NCBI GenBank assembly: GCA_902651635.1
Contig: CACRSC010001920.1
Span: 200,133 to 264,132, forward strand
Direction of reading: 5' to 3'
DNA length: 64,000 nt
Origin: Mastigamoeba balamuthi
Taxonomy: Eukaryota > Evosea > Mastigamoebida > Mastigamoebidae
Part shown: one piece after another, positions 1 to 10,880 of the stretch
How the letters are laid out: each line of letters begins with the position of its first letter
Position numbering within the stretch: position 1 is the first letter of the stretch
Position numbers and translations under genes: made by a program
The notes under the pieces: generated by a model
The model's database searches: none
What the model was told of the DNA's origin: nothing
What the model saw: the letters and a program-made list of their open reading frames with translations, nothing else

Positions 1-79
1 CACAAAGCAATTACGCAGGTGCTCAACCGCTCTTTTTTCTCACAATCATAGTTTTCTCAAGGCGAACACAAGGATAGAA

Positions 80-1633
80 ATGAACTCGGTCCTCGTCGTC
101 TACGCTCTCGTGGCACTGGCATGCGTGACCGTGGCCCAGAACTGCGGCACGGACCCCAGCAGCACCCCCTGCCCCGACATCTACCCGTGCTGGTGAGCCA
201 CTCTCCTGCCCCCACTGTAAGGAGCGCAGCCTCACGAAGACAACTCCCCACATCGAAGCTCCATCTACGGCTGGTGTGGCAACGCCGCCCCCCACTGTAC
301 CACGATGTGCAAGTGCGGGTGCCCTGGGAAGCCAGCCTGCAAGTACGGCGTGCCATCCTCTTGACCCGACTATTGCTAAGGCCAGGCGCAGCGGTGGGCA
401 GGTGTCGTCGTCGAAGAAGGACGTTGCCAGCTCGTCCAAGCCCGTCGTCGTCAGCTCGTCAAAGAAGGACGTCCCCACATCCTCGAGCGCCGGCAACACG
501 CCGTGCGGCAGCGTGGACCTTACCCGCAGGGACAACATGGTGCTGTACTGGGGCCAGAACGGCAACGAGGGCCCTCTGCGCAACTTCTGCGCCGACTCGA
601 CGTTCGACATACTCATCCTCTCGTTCATGCACGTTTTCCCCAACGGCGAGTCCAAGGACGGTGTCCAGTACCCCCTGATCAACCTCGCTGGCCACTGCGA
701 GACCATCTTCCCTGACATGCAGCAGCTGCTCACCTGCCCTGGTAGAGACCGCCGCCCCACTTCCCCCTCCCATACATCCGAACTCAGCCCTCAGCGCCGC
801 TCGCAGACGTGGCGCAGGACATCAAGTACTGCCAGTCACGCGGCAAGGCCGTCCTGATGTCGATGGGCGGGGCCGCGGGCGCGTACTCGCTGGGCTCGCA
901 GCAGATCGTACGTGTTGCCCATCCATCGTACCCAGAACGCGCCTGACACTTGCGAGCAGGCGGAGGCATTCGCACAGACATTCTGGGACATGTTCCTGGG
1001 CGGCGGCAGCTCGCACCGCCCGTTCGGCTCGGCGGTGCTCGACGGCGTCGACCTCGACATCGAGGGCGGGGGGTCGGCAAACTACGCGGCCTTCGTCAAC
1101 AGGCTGCGCGCCATCTCCGCGTCGAACCCGGGCTCGAGGAGGCTCATCGTCGGCGCGGCCCCCCAGTGCCCGTTCCCCGACGCCTACGTCGGCCCCGACG
1201 GCGCGTGGACCGGCACGGCGCTGTCCAACAGCGTCATCGACTTTGTGAGCGCGCAGTTCTACAACAACGCGCCGTGCAACCTCGGCACGTCGGGGTTCCG
1301 CTCGGGCGAGTACAGCTTCCAGAGGTGGAACGACTGGGCCCACTCCCAGAGCCACCACGTCGCCGTCTTCGTCGGCTCGCCAGGTGAGCCTCGTCGTTGG
1401 CTCCTCGACTGACCCGGCTGCGTTCAGCGTCGGCGTCGAGCACGTACTCTGGCGGGTACATCAGCGACGACGCCCTCAAGGGCGAGCTGGGCTGGGCCCG
1501 CGGATACTCGAACTTCGGCGGACTGATGATGTGGAGTGCCGCCGGTAACGTGGGTGCGTCAGAGCCTCCTCATCTGTTCAGCAACGCATACCAACACGAG
1601 GGAATTCAGAGACGAAGAGGGGAGAGAAGATAG
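80..1633 (+). CDS. GH18 class III-type chitinase with N-terminal hevein-like domain
   Basis: Secreted chitinase hydrolysing beta-1,4-N-acetylglucosamine polymers. Six exons can be joined: 80-192, 259-349, 402-741, 807-907, 960-1383 and 1428-~1633. The ATG at 80 starts a signal peptide. Exons 1-2 give a CBM18/hevein-like cysteine pattern (CPDIYPCCS then YGWCG) that only appears after splicing, which supports intron 1. A Ser/Lys linker follows, then the GH18 barrel: VLYWGQNGNEG at the first strand, the SMGG motif, and the catalytic DGVDLDIE with its acid/base Glu near 1059. The domain resembles hevamine/Cts1-type class III enzymes, and MMW near the end is the usual barrel terminus. The last few codons are uncertain; the frame stops at 1633, but another short intron is possible. 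In an amoeba this could act in cyst-wall turnover or feeding on fungi (inference). Confidence 0.85.
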
Positions 1634-2549
1634 CGCCCTGGCTCAAGTCGTTCGATCCCAGGCCTGCCTGTGCCAGTCACACCAAGCGTCTGAGCGCGGA
1701 AGGGGCAACTGGGGAAGTAACCACCCTCGTTCCCACGGTGTCCGCTCTCGTGGTGGCTTTCCTCCATCTCTACTGAGACGCATGTGGCAATACTAAGTCG
1801 GAACTCATCTGAACTACGGAGAGGAAATCCAGAACACACACGTTCGTGCTGGGGATACAAACAGAGTTAGCCACTCGGCAGGAAGCAAGCCCAAATTCCT
1901 CACGCGACTGCCTCTGATCAAGGAGAGGGAAACAAATGCAAACAAACAGAAAACACTACAAAAAGACCAACCCGATTGTTTGCCCTTCGGGTTGTCTTGG
2001 GGGTCGTTGGGACAGCTGCTTACTGGCTGCGGGAACAGGAGAGGGCGGTAACGAGACTGAGAATGAGCGTGCATGGCCTTGGTCATGTACGCTGTCGGGG
2101 CCCTGAACGCCCAGGACAAACAGAGGCATCCAGCCGTCAACCAGAAGAAGAGTGCTTCCCCGGTTCCCAGAGCACGACATGGAGCGGGCCCGGCCAGGGA
2201 AATATAGAACCATCGGGAAAATTGCAACGGCGGCAGGTCTGTGTCAGAAAATAACATAACGCCGAAGAGGGCGTGTCAACACCGCACGGCAGAGGCCGGC
2301 AGGTCGGCGGGCGCCACGCGCTTGGCCGCGGGACGAACAACGACGCCACTATAGTGGCGCCACTTTCCCAAAGGGGGGATAACGCCCTCCTTCCTGTGGA
2401 AGCTGAGGATTGCATGGAAGGCATGGAAGAGGCTCCCGCGATAGGGATCGAAGGCCACCAGTGCCCTCTGTTCCACTCTCCTTGTTTTCCCGTCAGCCAA
2501 CAAACACAACAAACAAAAGCGCCCCGGCCCCCGGCACGCCAGCCCCGCC
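1634..2549. other. Intergenic interval, no gene seen
   Basis: 916 bases between the chitinase and the next gene. Open frames here are short, lack family features and do not share the coding base bias. The last ~100 bases before 2550 are C/A-rich leader-like sequence. No RNA gene or clear promoter element was recognised. Confidence 0.4.
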
Positions 2550-3652
2550 ATGAGCAACAACAGCAGCGACGACATGGACGCCGAGCCCGCTGCGCCTGCG
2601 CTGCCCGAGCCCGTCGTCACCGCCGCCAGCAGCAGCAGCAGCAGTGGCGGCGGCAGCAACGAGGCCAAGAGCGACGGCGTGAGGGACCGCTGGGTGGCGC
2701 AGATGCGCCGCAGCGCCGACAGCTGGGCGCCCAGAGGCCTCCTGCTCTGGAAGAACCTGGGCACCCGCAAGCGCAGAACCATCTTCACGACGAACATCTT
2801 CCGCGACGTCGAGCGGGTCGTGGGGCGCCCGGCGCCCGTGTGGAGGCGCTCGGCCAAGAAGGCCACGCTGCGCACCCTCGAGCGCACTGTGCGGGGCACC
2901 CCCCTACTGCTGCTCCTCCCTTTGCCCCTGGGCTCACTGCGTGCTGCCTGCGCTGCTCCCCGACCGGCCGCGGGCCGCGGGCTGGCAGGAGAGGACCGTC
3001 AAGAGGCTGGAGAGCGGGGCGAGCATGGCTGCGATCGAGTACACGGTCGCGGCCCTGACCCTCAGGGACAAGCAGCGGCAGCAGAGCGTCGACGCGAAGA
3101 TCGCCAGCGCGGGCGAGACGGCCACCGCCACGCTGGCCGACATGCGCGACGTGGAGCACATCGCACCGCCCCCAGGAATCGGCAAGATACTGGCCCGCTT
3201 GGCCGTGGGCCTGGTCGCCAGCGAGTGCGCCGTCTCCGAGGCCGCCCTCGTCCATTGCATGGTGCGTCGCCAAGCCGACAACTGGGGGGCAGCTGGCAGT
3301 CCGAGACGCTGCGCATGGGCGCAAGGACAAGGGAAAGGCCCAAGGACAAAAGGGCAAGGAGGGGAGAGGCACAGAGACAAAGGCAGCAAACGGCCCTCTG
3401 ACCGAAGCTCACCATCGAAAACCGTAGGGGAAGCTGCAGCACGAGCAGGTCCTGGGTGCGGCGGCTGCCGCTGGCGAGGGCGAGAGCGATTCGACCAGCG
3501 CCGGTGAGGGCAAGGGCAGACAGAGGCCCCCACTCAGCGAGGTGATTGTCAAGCCCGCCCCGAGGCGCCCCATCGTGGAGGGTGACGACGACAACTGCCC
3601 CACGAGGCCGCCGCCGCTCCCGCGCAAGAGGGTCGCTCGACCGGTCGTCTGA
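2550..3652 (+). CDS. Unrecognised three-exon gene, Ser-rich N-terminus and basic proline-rich C-terminus
   Basis: No family recognised. Exons 2550-2888, 2989-3261 and 3428-3652 join in phase 0 with GT-AG introns of 100 and 166 nt, giving about 278 residues. The N-terminus is acidic and poly-Ser/Gly. It is followed by a segment rich in Trp and Arg (DRWVAQMRRSADSW, LLLWKNLG), then a predicted helical stretch with regular Lys/Arg/Gln/Ala (LRDKQRQQSVDAKIASAGET). The C-terminus ends in a proline/arginine tail (PRRPIV, RPPPLPRKRV). There is no signal peptide or membrane span, so a cytoplasmic or nuclear scaffold role is possible but is only a guess. The frame consistency of both junctions and GC-rich third positions make this a real gene. 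Confidence 0.6.
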
Positions 3653-4670
3653 GGCCACGACCACGACCAAGCGTGCCTCCACGCCCTCGTCCCCAAGACC
3701 CGCGACTTCCTCGTCCTCCTCGCCGCCACAGAGCCACTGCCGAGCTTGCTTGTGCCCCGCTCACTCTGCTGTTCTGTTTGTTTGTTTGTCTGACCATTTG
3801 GTTAGTTATCGTAGCCCACACACGCAGACGGACCCCTGACCCCCCGCCCCCCTCCCCTCTCCCGTGAGTCCTCAAGCAGTTCGCCAAACGCAAACAAAGC
3901 ATGGGGGAGAGATAGGAGGGATCTCATTGGATGATGTTATGTTGGACGCTCACAGACAACAGAAGACCTGGAGGAAGGAAGGTTGATGAAGGACTTGAAC
4001 AGCCTCTTAGCCTGTCAGAATTCTGAATGGTTAATAGGTGAAACAAAAACAGAAAATATACGTATTCTTGAAGGTCTTATCAGTGAGCTCCTTCCAGACG
4101 AGGGGTTCAGTGAAGAAGACAGAGGCTGCCATGGCATCACTGATCACAGGAAGCTGACAATTGTAGTTCTTCATGATATTGATGAAGAGGATGGAGATGA
4201 TATGGAGGTTGATCGAGTTTGAGGGAGGTGGCATTGGTACCAGAGCTGTACCTGATAACTAGGACCTCCTACTGACATTGTGCTTCAGGCCCCTGTTAGG
4301 ATTGCCCTCTCGCTGACCACACCAGAGATACAGTTGCCGGTTTCTCTTGCACCGTGGCCATGCAGGAAAAATAGAATGTGATCCGAAGTGCGATCACGAT
4401 GGGTGGAGGGAGACCTAAGAGTGACAGTGTGTTTCTTCACATACAACAACCCTAATAAAATTCAAAGTGTGAGCACTTTCAGCCCTGTTCTCGACCTCAG
4501 CCCCCCCCCCCCCAACGAATTTCCAATTCCACTTCGATCTCGAGGTATTCCTGTACATTTCGCGGAAATTCTTGCACTTTCTCTGACAAGAAAAACCTTG
4601 AGCAATGCAGCTGGTGGCATTTCCAAGCAGAGTCATCATAAACGTGCTGACCCACAGGCGACACTTAGAG
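3653..4670. other. Intergenic, with a less GC-rich stretch 3920-4600
   Basis: The first 270 bases are C/T-rich downstream sequence. From about 3920 to 4600 the composition becomes AT-richer and codon bias disappears. It holds a 79-codon open frame (3983-4222) with an acidic tail and no recognised relative. This composition resembles the 52-55 kb island, so the stretch may be an old insertion, although no terminal repeats were found. An oligo-C run lies at about 4501-4514. Confidence 0.35.
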
Positions 4671-6183
4671 ATGGGCAACAAGCACTCGGTCAACGCTGCA
4701 GCCTCGGCCCTGGCGGCCCGCGAGCCCGAGCTGTCCGACAGCCGGCTGATGCCCGTGCCGCCGCCGAGCAGCCCGCCGTGCCTCCTCCTCGTCCTCGACC
4801 TCAACGGCGTCGTGTTCTCGCGGGGCCACGGCCAACTACAGCTCAACGCCTTTGCTGAGCTCTTCTTCCGGGTCGCCTCGACCCTCCCGAGGGTCTCCGT
4901 GGCCTTCTGGACGGCAGCGGATGCGGACACGGCCAAGGCGGAGGTCGAGAAGCTCCAGGCGACCGTCGGGAACCCGTTCAGAACCGACGGGGAGAAGCCC
5001 TTCGCCGTGAACCCGCTGTTCGTGTGGGACCAGAGCCGCTGCGAGGTACCGCACACGGCCGCATCGGGCGAGGCCCGCGGGAAGCCACTGTTCCTCAAGC
5101 CCGTGGGGGCCGTCTGGAGGGAGTACCCACGGTTCGGTGGCAACGTCGTCATCGTGGACCACAGCGCCGAGAAGCTGATGCTCAACCCCCCGTGGTCTAG
5201 GGTCGTCGTCAAGGACTTCATGAAGGCCTGGTACTCGCACCATATCCGCTCGACGCCCGCGCAGACCCGCTCAATACGCGTTGGAATTGTGGTCCAGCAA
5301 GCACAAGAACGGTCTGATCCTGCTGACCGAGACGCTGGTCGCCATGAAGCGCCGCGGCAGGGAGGAGTCGGTCTCGTCTTTCCTGGCCGAGCTGCGGGAC
5401 GTGCGGCGCAACAGCAAGGCCGAGGCGGTCGGCGTGGTGCGCAGCATCGTGCACGAGTCGTACAGCAACCCCGTGCGGCAGATGTCCTACTTCGCCTGGC
5501 AGGACCTGCTGCCCACGCCCTCGCCGCCCAGCGGCTGCGACTACGACGACGGCGACTGCATCAGCGGCGACTCGGCCGTCCTGGCCTGCCAGCAGGGCTG
5601 GACCTCGGTGCGCAGCGTCGAGCCCGGACAGCTGCTGTGGACGGGCCTCTGGGACAGCGCGGGGGCCCCAGTCTTCCGCGAGCTGCTGCGCAAGATCGAG
5701 ATGCCCGGGCCCGAGGACGGCCAGCGCCAGGTGCTGTTCGTCGAGCTGGCGCCCGGGTGCCTTGTGACGGGCAAGCACGTGGTCTTCTGGGGCGGCCAGT
5801 GGACCAGCGCTGGACGCGCGGCCTTCTTCGACAGGTCACTGACCGTGCGCCCGATGGCGGGGTGCAGCTTCTACCTGCTCGAGCTCGACGGGCACGAGGA
5901 CGTCGTCTGCGTGGGCGGTGTGCTGGTCGCGGCCGTGGGGTTCTTCTACGGGGACCAGAGGCGCTGGGTCTGCAGTGCGTGGTCCAGGCGCTCGGCGCAC
6001 TGCAGGCGCCCGTGCGGAATCTGCGACGCGGTGGTCGAGAGGGACGCAGAGAACTACCACAACTTTGTAAGGTCGCGCCGGCACGACCACCTCTTTACCC
6101 CGGTCCCTTCCGAGCTACTGTCTCTGAGGGAGGCTGTGCTCTCATCAGTCACAGGCTGCTACGCACGTGGACCATTCACTTGA
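4671..6183 (+). CDS. HAD/FCP-type phosphatase domain fused to a Hint (intein/Vint-like) domain
   Basis: The start MGNKHSV at 4671 is a plausible myristoylation site. Residues ~40-185 look like an FCP/SCP (NIF) HAD phosphatase: the nucleophile motif is LVLDLNGVVF, and later come LFLKPVGAVWREY and NVVIVDHSAEKLMLNP, matching the family's Lys and Asp motifs. The second acidic residue of the usual DxDx(T/V) motif is Asn, so activity is doubtful. The reading frame changes near 5231-5264, where GT and AG signals exist; the exact junction is unresolved. The second half carries Hint blocks: A (CISGDSAVLACQQGW, Cys codon at 5557), B (LVTGKHVVF, with Thr and His) and F (AENYHNF at ~6046-6066). The frame continues to 6183, but a gtaagg donor at 6067 suggests one more intron. 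Self-cleavage or thioester chemistry is predicted, not shown. Confidence 0.6.
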
Positions 6184-6790
6184 TGCGCACACAATGTCTA
6201 CAATGTCCAAATGTACAGGAAGGATCTTGCAGGGTTGGTTTACGGTTCAGAGGTGAGGAGTGGGACTTCTTTATGCTGCCAAATTCCATTAATTTCCCGT
6301 TTGGCGGAATCCTTGTTTAACGGCTAACCCTAGCTCTGGTTAATGGCGTGACAGTGCTCGTAACTGCCCATTACGTCGCCCATGGGTACGTTAAGAACCA
6401 GTGCACGGTTTTGGGTGCTCACGTGCAGCACGAGGAACCGGTGCACGAGCTGTAACACCATCGGTATTGCACTCACAAAGGGCAGTGCTGAGCAAATCCT
6501 AGAATGAGCCCGCCATCTTTTGGACGACTGTTGGTGAGTGTTTTGTTTACCCTCATTTATCTAGCCGGGTGATCTCTGAAGGATATAAACCATTATTTGA
6601 AACCGAAATCGAGTGCCACACAAGAGCCTCGCAATGATGATTGCGAGCAAGATACAGTCAGACGAGGCATATGAGACTGATGTGCTCTTCTGTGGCATTC
6701 ACGGGCAGACGTTGAATAATCCAAAATGTCCATAATTCTCACTTCAGAACCGCATTTTGAAACTGCAACTCAGCACTCGTCTGCCCCGTG
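6184..6790. promoter_or_regulatory. Calpain upstream region with TATA-like element
   Basis: About 600 bases without a convincing gene, separating the Hint gene from the calpain. A TATA-like word (gatataaacc) lies near 6580, about 210 bases before the calpain ATG. The rest is of mixed composition with no recognised repeats. Confidence 0.3.
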
Positions 6791-9592
6791 ATGGCCAACA
6801 CACAGTCCCAGGCAGCTGCAAGCACCGCACTCGCTCGTGAGACCCGGTCTGGTGTCCGTGATGCTATGCATATTGCGCCACCCCAGTGCGACCTCGAGAA
6901 CACCCCGCATTGTACCTCGGACCCCACAAGCAGCAACAGCAGATGCCAACCAGCAGTGATGCCACGTGCACGCTCCCCCTCACTGCAGCACACGGCGTTC
7001 GCAGCAGAGACGGAGGAGGCTGTGCGGGCGGGCAGCACCGTGGGAAGCCTGGTGTTTCCTCCTTGGAGCTCTGCAAACGAGCAGGCGCCAGTGTCTGCTG
7101 GTCCTTTCACCGACCCGGTCTTTGCGACCGCAGAGATGTCGCTGACCACCAATATGGCGTTGGCCTGTAAAGCATGGAAGCGGCCCTCGGAGGTCCTGGA
7201 AGAGGTGTGCGTGATGGCAGACAACGCAGAGTCCGCCGGGCAGGTGATCCAGGGCCGGGTGGGTTCCTGCTCATTTCTCTCGGCCATGGTGGCTGTAGCG
7301 ATGCACGACGCCATGTTCGGTTCCGGTGTGCTGGCCTCGTGCATCTTCCCACAGGAGGGCGGCAAGCCCATTGTCAGTCCATCAGGCAGGTGCGTAGGGC
7401 CCCTGTCTGCCTGTGTCAGGGGAGAGGGTGGTATCAAACTGAAATTATGGGATGGTGCTGCAGGTACGCCATCAGGCTTCACTGGAACGGGTGTGCAAGG
7501 GCCATCGTCATCGATGATCGATTCCCAGTGGACTCCTATGATCATTGGCTGTGCAGCAGGTCGTCAGACAGGAGAGAGATATGGCCAATGCTTATGGAGA
7601 AGGCTTGTGAGTCACACTGGCACTTTTCTACTGCCTGTCTTAGCTCACCTACATATCACCACGAGTAGACGCGAAATTCCAGGGTGGATACAACCTCGGA
7701 ACCATCGGCTCGGACATTGCCCTCCTCACGGGATGGATCACCAGAACCAGTGAGCAAACCATCCAGTTGTTTCACCAATTAATCAAGGAAAAGTCCCGAT
7801 GAACTCCAAGAGAGGAGACACAGGAGATACGGCGTTCCAGCTTCTGCACCAGGAGTTTCATGGGGGCAGCTGCATGGCTACATTAAGCACGCCAAGGAGG
7901 AAAGTGTGTGACAGGACGATGGGACTGGCTAATAGACATGCATACGCAATGGTGGACATCTGGAAGTCCGGGGATGGTTCACTGCATCTAGTGAAGCTTC
8001 AGAACCCCTGGGGAGTTGGCCAGTGGATGGGCAGATTCTCCAAATGGGACCACGGTGCGTGGACTCCAGAACTACAGTCCGAGTTGCACTATGATATCAA
8101 AGTCGAGCAGGAGCGCGACAATGGACAGTTCTGGATTAGATGGGAGGATGTCGTCAGCCACTTCAATCATACAAATATCACGCGGTCCCCTGAGAGCTTC
8201 CCCTATCAGCAGGTTTGACTTGGCTGTGGTGAAGTTGACTGAGAGCTTTATTCAGATGTGGTGCAGCAATATCAGAGTGCTTGCGACCAGGGATCTATGG
8301 TGGTACTTTCCAGACAGACCCTTCAGGAAGAGCCCCCAGTATCTAGTGTGTTGCACTCAGTTACTGACGCAGCCTTGATACTTAAGAAAGTGCACGGTTT
8401 AATTGTAGATCTCGGTCGACTTGATGGAGCCTACGATGTTGTGGGTGCAGCTCAGTACCTTCGTGACCACAGAGTGGAATAGAGACCAATGGACAATCGA
8501 TGCCTACACCTCTTCACACCTCATGAGCACATATTCCAGAGTGGTCCGTCACCATTCCTTCTTTTCATTTCATTGTAACAGAAACTAATAGGTGAGGGGA
8601 CTCTTGTCGGAGGCGACTTTAGCTGGTCGCCATCGCAGATGTTCAGGATCGACTTGGGCGCGGGAATGGACAATGTTGTCGTCTGTGTCCTGCACTCTTG
8701 GCTGTCTCGTGCTGCGCACTTCTCCCTTATGGTCCTGTGCAAGACTGCATTCACAGTGACAACCTTGACGCTGGGGCGAAGCGTGGCAGCGAGCGGGCAG
8801 TGGACGGATGTTTTGCAGGGTGGCTGCTCTGGTTACCCCTCATGTGCGCTTGCAGGCCACCACCCCATGTCCCTCCAGCAAAAACCGCCTCTGACTCTTC
8901 ACCACTCTGCCACAGTTGTATTCAATCCTGTGTACCACATCGCGTTCAAGAACAAGGATGGCAAGGCCACGACTCTGAAGGTGAGCCTCAAGGCGTCGGG
9001 GACAGAGTGTGCAGTGGGCATGGCGCTAATGCGGGCGCACGAGAAGCGAAGTGTGATGGAGTGCCTCAGTGACAGCTGCATTGCTGAAACGTGCCCCTAC
9101 TCAGCCCCTCACGCACTACTTTAGCGGGTAGTCAGCACAGCCCACGAGTACCTCATCGTGTGCTGCAGGTCTGAGCCCGTCCGTGCTGGCTTTGGGCTGA
9201 CGGTCGTGTCCACACATGCCAATGTGTCGTTGCGCCCCGTTCAGATGCCCTGGCACCACCTCCATGCCCATCTCGAGCTGCTCGGCATTGTGGGCCCCGT
9301 TGCTCCCGGGGTGTACAAGTGGAGGCAGGCACTGTGGGTGGAAGGAAGGGCAGCAGAGCTCATGGGTTTTGTTGTGCCTGTGCCCAAGGGCAGGACCTCA
9401 TCATCCACAGTGCTCTGTGCGCATTTGGAAGGACTGCTGGACATGCAGTCACTGGCAGAGTTCAAGAGAGCCGGGCCTCTGCTCTGTGTGCACCTGAAGA
9501 AGATGAGCGGAGGAGCATTTGTGGTGGTCCGAGCAGCTGAGCAGCTGAGTGTCTGCCTTAGGATCTTCAGCTCCAGCAGCATTCACCTGTGA
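6791..9592 (+). CDS. Calpain family cysteine protease
   Basis: Cytoplasmic Ca-dependent-type papain-fold protease. Exon 1 runs 6791-7389 and holds the catalytic Cys in VGSCSFLSAM (family form GxCWFLSA). Exon 2 is 7464-7606 (YAIRLHWNG, the first beta strand of domain IIb) and exon 3 is 7669-7749; their junction recreates EKAYAKFQGGY. The exon at ~7788-8214 contains the catalytic His (GLANRHAYAMVDI) and Asn (LVKLQNPWG), plus GQFWIRWEDVVSHF, the end of the protease core. Downstream are two stretches resembling calpain domain III (C2-like): GGDFSWSP with VVVCVLHS at 8600-8700, and a second from NPVYHIAFKNKDGK to EYLIVCCRSEPVRAGFGLTV at 8920-9200. Exon edges between 8214 and 9200 are not resolved. 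The N-terminal ~120 residues are Ser/Ala/Pro-rich and unrecognised. The complete triad predicts activity. Confidence 0.8.
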
Positions 9593-9823
9593 TGAAGCAA
9601 ACACCGTGTAAGCTGGGCTCAGACGGTCTGATTCTGCCCCATTTGTTGAACACACTCGGAAACCGTGAGCATCACTGAAACGCCCCAATGGAACTGGTCT
9701 GGAGACTCTACATTAACTTTTTTCGGTTACGATAAAGGAGTTGTAATGAGTACCAGTTGCATGATGAGAAATGAATGCCTTCCTCCCTTGAGAGTGTTCT
9801 CTCCCTGCGCCCCTTTGGTCGCT

Positions 9824-10010
9824 TCAGAACTGCGACGACCACGTCTGCAACTTCGTGAACACATCGCCGAAGAAGAAGCTGCCGAGGATGTCGGCAGCAG
9901 GTCCTCTGTCACGAGCTTGGGCTTCTGCTCCCTGGCAGAGGTCATCTTGCCCGCCTCAACCCTCCTCTGCCCGTGCGCCGCGGCCGCGACGCGCAGTATC
10001 GATTCTGGTG
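9824..10010 (-). pseudogene. Fragment of the TAF1C-like gene 3' end
   Basis: About 185 bases here are roughly 90% identical by eye to 10881-11060, the last codons of the neighbouring minus-strand gene. The match starts at the stop codon (complement tca at 9824) and includes the acidic/Lys-rich KEQKPKLVTED tail. One base is missing in a C run relative to the full gene, shifting the frame, and the copy has no upstream exons. It is a partial duplication in the same orientation, about 1 kb away. Confidence 0.7.
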
Positions 10011-10484
10011 ACAGATTTCCCCGATACTCAGTCTACTTATTTCCTCCAGTCGATGGCCAAGGTGTGGCAGAGGCAGATCGCACCCAGGGCACGGGAAGAG
10101 GAAGGGGGCGTACACGGCTTTGGTGATGGGAGGACGTGAAGATGTGGGGGTATGCGCCCGCAGGAACGGGTATGACGCAGACTCTTCTTAGAGTGCTTCA
10201 AGCTGCTCTAATGCGCTGTGCTCCCTGGTCGAGGCGGCCTTCTTAGCCTCTGCTGAACGCCCCAAAGTCCAAGCAGCCCAGGGTGGGCTCACCGTCTCAC
10301 CAGAAGAGGGAGTGTTGACTCGACGACATCTATGTTCTCCATCCCCCCCCCCTCATTTCTCGACTTCGGGGCTCACGAAGCGTCCCCACCACTCCGTAAC
10401 TCCAGCCCTCGGAGTTGTGGCACAGCGGGCGCAGCACTGAGGAGGTGTCGCACATGGGGTCAACCGGTCGGGCCATGAGTGCTA

Positions 10485-10760
10485 TCCAGAGTACACCACA
10501 TCTTCTCAGCGTGTGGGTCGTCGTGGTGTTTTCAGCGTCGAGGCCTCGGTTTACAACACGCTGCGGTTCCCAGTTCTGGATGAGACCAGAACAAAGAAGG
10601 TCAAGTTCTGGTGGAGGCTGCTGATGCACGGGCACGATGTCCCATACTGGGTCTCATCCAGAACCGCGAACCGCAGCGTGTTGTAGACGGAGGCCTCGAC
10701 GCCGTTGAACACCACGACGACCCACACGCTGAGAAGATGTGGTGTTACTCTGGGTCAAGA
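10485..10760. repeat. Imperfect inverted repeat (foldback) of a coding-like segment
   Basis: Arms of ~105 bases (about 10488-10592 and 10653-10758) are reverse complements of each other at roughly 85-90% identity, around a ~60-base centre. Both arms contain the word for a peptide like VYNTLRF..LDE in opposite orientations, so one arm seems to be an inverted duplication of an exon fragment. No full gene with this segment is present in the window. The RNA would form a long hairpin. Confidence 0.6.
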
Positions 10761-10880
10761 ACAAGGCCCTCGAGACGATCGCCGAGAAGGACGGTGCAGC
10801 ACGCCGCGAGTACAGAATGCCCGCCCACGCCCTCTCCCTTGAGTTGCGTTTGTTGCTTATCTTGTGCCTCTTTGGCCGCA

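Larger units (their letters stand above)
9593..10880. other. Repeat-rich intergenic interval
   Basis: No intact gene. It contains a broken copy of the 3' end of the downstream minus-strand gene (9824-~10010) and a foldback structure (10485-10760), each listed separately. The remainder holds short open frames without conserved features and an oligo-C run at about 10343-10352. Confidence 0.45.

Noticed and set aside
3983-4222. 79-codon frame in a less GC-rich stretch
   Set aside because: No family, no promoter, non-native codon use; noted only as part of the intergenic interval.
4415-5221. Minus-strand 268-codon frame over the phosphatase exon
   Set aside because: Antisense shadow; the plus strand carries the HAD motifs.
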